Positions 6,447-9,725 of a stretch of 9,725 nucleotides of DNA are shown here, piece by piece. The position numbers and the translations under genes were made by a program. This DNA comes from an uncultured Bacteroidia bacterium. GTDB lineage: Bacteria; Bacteroidota; Bacteroidia; Bacteroidales; UBA932. Location: positions 1 through 9,725 of the forward strand of contig CADBUS010000198.1 of NCBI GenBank assembly GCA_902797895.1, in the 5' to 3' direction. Every line of letters begins with the position of its first letter. The stretch's first letter is position 1. Below the pieces are notes generated by a model, which made no database searches, had not been told where the DNA came from, and was given only the letters and a program-made list of their open reading frames with translations.

Positions 6447-6943
6447 AAGCCGTCATAATTTATATTATCATCTATTGAAAAAGAAAGTTCGCCAAGTAAT
6501 TTACTGCCAATAACTACAATCATTTTATTTTTCTCACGATAGCGTAGTTCTATATCAATTTTTTGGAGTGTTTTAACACACCTATGTAAAACCTCATCTT
6601 CTTGATAAGTGGATGTAGATTTTAATCCCCCACCACCCAGTATAAGAATTTTGGCCTGAATATTAAGAAGATATAAACGAAGTGATGTTGTTTCAAGATG
6701 AGAAGGCAGAGCCATTACTCTATCACGCTTAGAGCCCTCATAGCGAAAGTGTCTATCATCTGCTCCATCTCGTTTTATAATATCAAGACGATACACCAGT
6801 TGCTTAATGTCATTCGGATATTTATCTTTATATTCCAGAAGAAATTTCTCAAACTCAGAATATTCTTCTCCCTCAAAATGAGGTGAATACAGACTTACCT
6901 TTTCATTACCTTCCAACAACTCTATAAACAAATTTCTCTCCAT
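6443..6943 (-). CDS. Putative toxin of a type II toxin-antitoxin pair, family not recognised
   Basis: With the start at ATG 6943-6941 the protein has 166 residues. An in-frame ATG at 6994 would add 17 residues (MANQLLCLFLCHLKLIE) but lies within the -33 region, upstream of the -7 box, so I reject it. There is no signal peptide or membrane span. The N-terminal third is acidic and helical. The middle is basic, with RHFRYEG (64-70) and SKRDRVMALPS (71-81). The C-terminal half has a strand-rich block: LRLYLL (88-93), ILILGGGG (99-106), LKSTSTYQEDE (107-117), then a helix. The order LRLY - hydrophobic strand - glycine turn - Lys - TYQEDE - helix recalls the C-terminal half of RelE/HigB folds (LR - IVLLHGF - KKT.KTP..E), but this is inference and no catalytic residue can be assigned. 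Its partner is the coupled XRE antitoxin, whose gene overlaps by ATGA. Confidence 0.8.
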   Translation of the reverse strand: MERNLFIELLEGNEKVSLYSPHFEGEEYSEFEKFLLEYKDKYPNDIKQLVYRLDIIKRDGADDRHFRYEGSKRDRVMALPSHLETTSLRLYLLNIQAKILILGGGGLKSTSTYQEDEVLHRCVKTLQKIDIELRYREKNKMIVVIGSKLLGELSFSIDDNINYDGL

Positions 6944-6964
6944 TTCAATAAGTTTTAGGTGACA

Positions 6965-6995
6965 CAAAAATAAACATAAAAGTTGATTCGCCAAA
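6965..6995 (-). promoter_or_regulatory. Promoter of the toxin-antitoxin operon
   Basis: Minus strand TTTG (6995-6992), a 19-base spacer and TATTTTTG (6972-6965): a full match to both Bacteroidota promoter boxes. It places transcription start about 15 bases before the ATG at 6943 and rules out the longer start at 6994. Its -33 box lies in one arm of the inverted repeat 6990-7030. Confidence 0.75.
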
Positions 6996-7030
6996 ATTTG
7001 AGCAGACTTACTTTCTTCTCAAATTTCTGC
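6990..7030. promoter_or_regulatory. Inverted repeat, candidate operator of the toxin-antitoxin operon
   Basis: Arms 6990-7002 (GCCAAAATTTGAG) and 7018-7030 (CTCAAATTTCTGC) match at 11 of 13 positions, with a perfect 9-base core AAATTTGAG / CTCAAATTT and a 15-base spacer. One arm covers the -33 TTTG box, where a dimeric HTH antitoxin would block polymerase. AT-richness makes part of the match cheap, and it could instead be a structured leader or a repeat. Confidence 0.45.
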
Positions 7031-7245
7031 ACTCATACAAAACTAATATTACTACCTGCAATAATTAGAGGCTTGCAGCAAATTCCATATTACTTTTTGA
7101 TAATTACAGGATTATACCACGCAAAAAATGCCTCCAAAGAGTAAAACTTACTTTTAAGTAAGCTGCCGTTAAATTAAAGTAGTGCCAACCTACACCAATT
7201 GGAGCAGACGATGGCATTAATGATAGCATTGTGAAGATTTGTTAG

Positions 7246-7253
7246 TACCTTTG
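7246..7253 (+). promoter_or_regulatory. -7 box before the metallophosphoesterase gene
   Basis: TACCTTTG matches TAnnTTTG and ends 21 bases before the ATG at 7275. No TTTG stands at the usual distance upstream (a TTG at 7229-7231 is only 14 bases away), so the -33 half is weak. The box supports the start at 7275 over the upstream TTG at 7239. Confidence 0.45.
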
Positions 7254-7274
7254 GCGTTAGTAAAACTGCTATCT

Positions 7275-8372
7275 ATGAGGAGTATTTTCATTGTGCTTGG
7301 TTGCACCATTCTTTTAGTGGTTTATGTGTGTTGGCGTTTATGGCGTATTGTGCCAATGGGGTGGCCGCTGAAACTGTCTGTAGTTGTGCTTTTTATATTG
7401 TGGATGGGAATGGCTTTTGCAAGCATAGGTTTTACAGAGCGGATGCCTATGGGGGTTGCCACGCTCTTTTGTAAAATTGGTCCTCTGTGGCTTATAGCTT
7501 TTCTCTACTTGTTTATAACATTCTTGTTGGCCGATATAGCCACGCTTTGCCGCATTTTGCCAAAGGGCTATCTCAATAGTAATGCAGTTGGTTTGCTTAC
7601 CATTGTAGGGATTGTTGCAATACTAATGATAGCAGGGCATATTCACTACAACCATAAGTACCGTAAAGAGCTTACTATCACTACAAATAAGCCTTTAGAG
7701 AGGCCGTTGAAAATTCTTCTTGCAAGCGACCTCCATTTAGGCTATACAATAGGGAGGCAGGAGCTTGCTAAATGGATAGAACAGATTATTGCAGAAGAGC
7801 CGGATTTAGTGCTGCTATGTGGCGATATTATAGACCGCAGCCTGCGTCCTCTGATTGCTGGGGGCTATGACGAGGAGTTTCGCCGGCTGAAAATGCCACT
7901 CTATGCTGTGCCCGGCAATCACGAATATTTTGACAATTTTGAAGCAGCTCGTAGTTTTTTAGAGGGAGCCGGTATCAGATTACTCCGCGATGAATCTCTC
8001 TTTTACAAAGATATTTGCATAATTGGGCGAAACGACAAAAGTTCTCACAAAGGCAAATCCAAACGCAAATCGGTGGCAGAGTTGGCCGGCAACACAAATG
8101 GCGCTTTCACCATTCTATTAGATCATCAGCCTTATAGCTTAGAAGCAGCTGAGCAAGCCGGCATAGATTTTCAGTTCAGCGGCCATACACATCGTGGACA
8201 AGTATGGCCCATCTCGTGGGTTACGGATGCTATGTATGAAAAATCGTGGGGGCATCTTGTGCGTGGCTCAACACATTACTACATAACCTCCGGCCTTGGT
8301 ATCTGGGGCCCAAAAATCCGTCTTGGCAGCCGCTCCGAATATCTTATTCTCCACATCAAGCCCTCAGAGTAA
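7275..8372 (+). CDS. Membrane-anchored calcineurin-like metallophosphoesterase
   Basis: A 365-residue protein. The first 125 residues form about four membrane spans (roughly 3-21, 31-52, 66-90, 104-121). They are followed by a metallophosphoesterase domain with all dinuclear-metal motifs intact: SDLHLG (Asp152, His154), CGDIID (Asp184), GNHEY (Asn215, His216), DHQP (His284) and GHTHRGQ (His304, His306). The basic insert SHKGKSKRKS (257-266) sits before the DHQP motif. This architecture is that of the YkuE/YaeI-like group, which hydrolyses phosphodiester or phosphomonoester bonds in lipid-type substrates in characterised relatives. The substrate here is not inferable. ATG 7275 is chosen because the TTG-started longer frame (7239) begins ahead of the -7 box. 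No Shine-Dalgarno is evident. A 186-base gap separates it from cvpA, which has its own promoter. Confidence 0.93.
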   Translation: MRSIFIVLGCTILLVVYVCWRLWRIVPMGWPLKLSVVVLFILWMGMAFASIGFTERMPMGVATLFCKIGPLWLIAFLYLFITFLLADIATLCRILPKGYLNSNAVGLLTIVGIVAILMIAGHIHYNHKYRKELTITTNKPLERPLKILLASDLHLGYTIGRQELAKWIEQIIAEEPDLVLLCGDIIDRSLRPLIAGGYDEEFRRLKMPLYAVPGNHEYFDNFEAARSFLEGAGIRLLRDESLFYKDICIIGRNDKSSHKGKSKRKSVAELAGNTNGAFTILLDHQPYSLEAAEQAGIDFQFSGHTHRGQVWPISWVTDAMYEKSWGHLVRGSTHYYITSGLGIWGPKIRLGSRSEYLILHIKPSE

Positions 8373-8492
8373 AGAAGTTAGATTAGACAATTCAGGGATT
8401 TTACTTATCGCGCACGATGCAAAACCATTACAAAAATCGCGAAATAGTTACTTGTCTCTATTGTTTTTAATAACAGAAAACTTTATTTCTCT

Positions 8493-8527
8493 TTTGGCAC
8501 GCATCATAGATAATCTTACTACATTTG
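8493..8527 (+). promoter_or_regulatory. Probable promoter of the cvpA-family gene
   Basis: TTTG at 8493-8496, a 23-base spacer, and TACATTTG at 8520-8527, an exact TAnnTTTG. The spacing is at the long end of the usual range. It ends 31 bases before the ATG at 8559, so this gene need not depend on the phosphoesterase transcript. Confidence 0.55.
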
Positions 8528-8558
8528 TGGTGTTAAAAAATCAGAAAATAGAAACAAG

Positions 8559-9095
8559 ATGGTTTTAAGTGCTATACCTACCTCATCTATTGTGGATTAT
8601 GTAATTATGGGAATTGCTTTGGGCGCTCTATTGTGGGGAGCGTGGAAAGGACTTGTTGCCCAAATCTTTTCTATTTTAGGAATGATTTTAGCCTGTATAG
8701 GAGCCTATTATTTTACGCCGGCCGTTGCGCAGTGGGCCTCCGGATTGATTGGAGATAGCATCTCATTCACAGCAGTAAAGATAATATGTTTTGTACTTAT
8801 ATTTGTGATAATAAGCATATTGTGCCAACTTTTGACAAGAGTGGTGGAAAAGACAGTTAAGATAACAATGCTCGGTTGGCTGAACAGATTGCTTGGTGCA
8901 GTTTTCTGCTTTATAAAAATTTTATTGCTACTCGCGATAGTTGCAACAATACTAAATCAAGCCGGAGATACCTTACAACTACCAGATATTAAACAACTTA
9001 ACCAAAGCAAAGCATATAGCGCACTGCTTAATTTTGCAGAGAAATTTATGCCGTTTGTGAAAGAACTATTCAGCTCCATAAAGGGAGCCGAATAA
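8559..9095 (+). CDS. cvpA: CvpA-family inner-membrane protein
   Basis: A 178-residue protein with four hydrophobic segments: about 13-31 (YVIMGIALGALLWGAWKGLV region), 34-53, 68-92 and 104-127. A soluble C-terminal tail of some 50 residues follows. The pattern D-x-x-I ... G-x-x-x-G-x-x-K-G near the N-terminus, the conserved GWLNRLLGAVF (residues 103-113) before the last span, and the length fit the CvpA family, named for a gene needed for colicin V production in E. coli. Members are widespread in bacteria without colicins and their molecular role is poorly defined; envelope-stress roles have been suggested. ATG 8559 is the only sensible start, and there is no clear Shine-Dalgarno. It is monocistronic as far as the sequence shows. 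Confidence 0.9.
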   Translation: MVLSAIPTSSIVDYVIMGIALGALLWGAWKGLVAQIFSILGMILACIGAYYFTPAVAQWASGLIGDSISFTAVKIICFVLIFVIISILCQLLTRVVEKTVKITMLGWLNRLLGAVFCFIKILLLLAIVATILNQAGDTLQLPDIKQLNQSKAYSALLNFAEKFMPFVKELFSSIKGAE

Positions 9096-9121
9096 GGAGT
9101 GCCCTCCAAAAATTGCCCTTA

Positions 9122-9157
9122 TAGATTCTTCGCTAACGCTCAGAATGACAAGAGCGC
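9122..9157 (-). repeat. Dispersed intergenic repeat, copy C (inverted)
   Basis: On the minus strand: GCGCTCTTGTCATTCTGAGC, then GTTAGCGAAGAATCTA. It shares GCGCTCT with copy A and the GTCAyTCTGAGCG...AGCGAAGA core with copy B. The ATTCT / AGAAT ends can pair through an imperfect hairpin. It is the best-preserved copy in the window. Confidence 0.7.
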
Positions 9158-9230
9158 GAACTATCAACAAAATCTCTCGTCGTCACGTTGAACCTATCTA
9201 CAAGGCTTTACTGCCCCGTTTTTTAGGCTG

Positions 9231-9265
9231 ATTTTAAGATTGTACCTCGTGTACAACTCTAAAAT
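9231..9265. repeat. Long imperfect hairpin
   Basis: Arms 9231-9245 (ATTTTAAGATTGTAC) and 9251-9265 (GTACAACTCTAAAAT) match at 12 of 15 positions around a 5-base loop CTCGT. The inner 6 bp (TTGTAC / GTACAA) are perfect. No T-run follows, so it is not a standard terminator. It may be an RNA structure, a protein site or the trace of a small inverted-repeat element. Confidence 0.55.
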
Positions 9266-9383
9266 AATCAAAACTTTACAATCTACTCGGATAAATTTAC
9301 CCAAAGGCTTGCAAAAGGGCCTTTAGCACTCCATTTTTTCTTAATCAAAACCAAAGTTCAGAGAAAAAGCAGCATTAAAAAAT

Positions 9384-9419
9384 GAAAGAGAAGAAAGAGA
9401 AGAAAGAGAAGAAGGAGAG
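9384..9419. repeat. 9-bp purine tandem repeat, four units
   Basis: GAAAGAGAA three times in perfect register (9384-9392, 9393-9401, 9402-9410), then GAAGGAGAG (9411-9419). It is all purine on the plus strand. A 10-bp tandem duplication GATAATTTGA (9419-9428, 9429-9438) follows and ends two bases before the next gene's ATG. Confidence 0.85.
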
Positions 9420-9440
9420 ATAATTTGAGATAATTTGAAA

Positions 9441-9635
9441 ATGAAAAAATATCAGATAAAAAAAAGAATAGAGAATAGCAGAGAGAATAAGGCAAGGCAG
9501 AGTATGGAGGAGGAGCTCGCAAAATGGGCAGAGGGATTTATCTATTCGTTCAAGCAATGGTATAAATGGCTCTACATACTCTTAATCATTCTTGGAAGCG
9601 TAATATGCCTTACTGCAATATATCTAACTGTATAA
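9441..9635 (+). CDS. Small single-span membrane protein, hypothetical
   Basis: A 64-residue protein from ATG 9441 (a TTG at 9435 would add two residues). The first 40 residues are highly charged and probably helical (MKKYQIKKRIENSRENKARQ onward, then EEELAKWAEGF). One hydrophobic segment, about residues 43-63 (WYKWLYILLIILGSVICLTA region), reaches almost to the C-terminus. The charge pattern suggests a cytoplasmic N-terminus and tail-anchored topology. I do not recognise the family. It has the organisation of a real small membrane protein, and no competing frame is better, but there is no clear promoter or adjacent Shine-Dalgarno. The purine-rich repeat (GGAG at 9414-9417) lies 23 bases upstream. 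It may belong with genes beyond the right edge. Confidence 0.6.
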   Translation: MKKYQIKKRIENSRENKARQSMEEELAKWAEGFIYSFKQWYKWLYILLIILGSVICLTAIYLTV

Positions 9636-9661
9636 CAAGGCAGTGTAATACTAAAGGAAGC

Positions 9662-9719
9662 TGGGCGCCCACGCCCGTGAGTGGGAGGGACCCATCAGAT
9701 ACAAGTTCTTGCTGGCAAG
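9662..9719. repeat. GC-rich segment with two hairpins at the right edge
   Basis: TGGG (9662-9665) pairs with CCCA (9691-9694) and CCCAC (9668-9672) with GTGGG (9681-9685), giving an interrupted stem around an 8-base loop. CTTGC (9708-9712) pairs with GCAAG (9715-9719). The segment is much more GC-rich than its surroundings and looks like the start of a REP-like or other mobile intergenic repeat cut by the window edge. No other copy is present here. Confidence 0.4.
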
Positions 9720-9725
9720 GACGAA

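Larger units (their letters stand above)
6944..7274. other. Divergent intergenic region
   Basis: About 330 bases between the toxin gene (minus) and the phosphoesterase gene (plus). It contains the toxin-antitoxin promoter and operator candidate, a perfect 7-bp-arm palindrome CTTACTT-TT-AAGTAAG at 7147-7162 with no following T-run, a weaker pair CTGCAA (7056-7061) / TTGCAG (7073-7078), and the -7 box at 7246-7253. I see no gene in it. A 42-codon minus-strand frame beginning near 7233 is unrecognised and overlaps the phosphoesterase promoter region. Confidence 0.5.
9096..9440. other. Noncoding region after cvpA
   Basis: About 345 bases without a gene. In order it contains inverted repeat copy C (9122-9157), a 15-bp-arm hairpin (9231-9265), a weak AAAGGC (9303-9308) / GCCTTT (9319-9324) pair followed 9 bases later by six T residues, a 9-bp purine tandem repeat (9384-9419) and a 10-bp duplication (9419-9438). 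The weak hairpin with T-run is the only terminator candidate for the plus-strand genes and is poor. Confidence 0.5.

Noticed and set aside
6944..6994. 17-residue N-terminal extension of the putative toxin (ATG at 6994)
   Set aside because: The codons overlap a full promoter (6965-6995), so they would not be transcribed from it.
7239..7274. Longer TTG-started N-terminus for the metallophosphoesterase
   Set aside because: It would start ahead of the TACCTTTG -7 box, and ATG at 7275 begins a normal first membrane span.
9303..9339. Terminator after cvpA
   Set aside because: The stem is only 6 bp with a 10-base loop and the T-run starts nine bases later, too far for a typical intrinsic terminator.
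9375..9557. 60-residue minus-strand Phe/Ser-rich frame
   Set aside because: It is the complement of the purine repeat and of the small membrane protein gene; low-complexity artefact.
1..9725. CRISPR array, tRNA or rRNA gene
   Set aside because: The repeats present are short tandem or dispersed units without regular spacers, and I found no cloverleaf or rRNA-like sequence.

Overview
The window looks like a chromosomal segment of a Bacteroidota bacterium, most likely Bacteroidales. The main evidence is the promoters. Several genes are preceded by the -7 box TAnnTTTG, in some cases with a TTTG or TTG box 19 to 23 bases upstream, which is the Bacteroidota pattern, and most starts lack a Shine-Dalgarno sequence. 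The base composition is AT-rich, and the long eukaryote-like isoleucyl-tRNA synthetase also fits this phylum. Species cannot be named from the sequence alone.

Layout: (1) Positions 1-668, minus strand: the N-terminal 222 residues of a very Lys/Ala/Val-rich histone H1-like protein that runs off the left edge. It lies 18 bases downstream of ileS (687-4208, minus), probably in the same operon. (2) 4209-4562: an intergenic stretch with a degenerate copy of a dispersed repeat and a 17-bp tandem duplication. (3) 4563-6943, minus strand: an accessory toxin-antitoxin island. In transcription order it holds an uncharacterised putative toxin (166 aa) overlapping an XRE-type antitoxin (90 aa) by ATGA, a second copy of the dispersed repeat, a Fic-domain protein with a C-terminal winged helix and its own promoter, the last 30 codons of a RelE/HigB-like toxin, and an intact HigA-like antitoxin (99 aa) that has lost its toxin. 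(4) 6944-7274: divergent intergenic region with a candidate operator for the toxin-antitoxin pair. (5) 7275-9095, plus strand: a membrane-anchored metallophosphoesterase and a CvpA-family membrane protein, each with a recognisable -7 box. (6) 9096-9725: mostly noncoding, with a third, inverted repeat copy, a long hairpin, a purine-rich 9-bp tandem repeat, a 64-aa single-span membrane protein and a GC-rich segment with hairpins at the right edge.

The housekeeping parts (ileS, the phosphoesterase, cvpA) are ordinary. The noteworthy part is 4560-7030. Two HTH antitoxins, one relic toxin, one unfamiliar putative toxin and a Fic enzyme are packed together, with dispersed-repeat copies at the outer edge of fic-higA and between fic and the upstream pair. 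The relic suggests that the fic gene replaced the body of a higB toxin, leaving higA translated from a ribosome binding site embedded in the old higB C-terminal codons.
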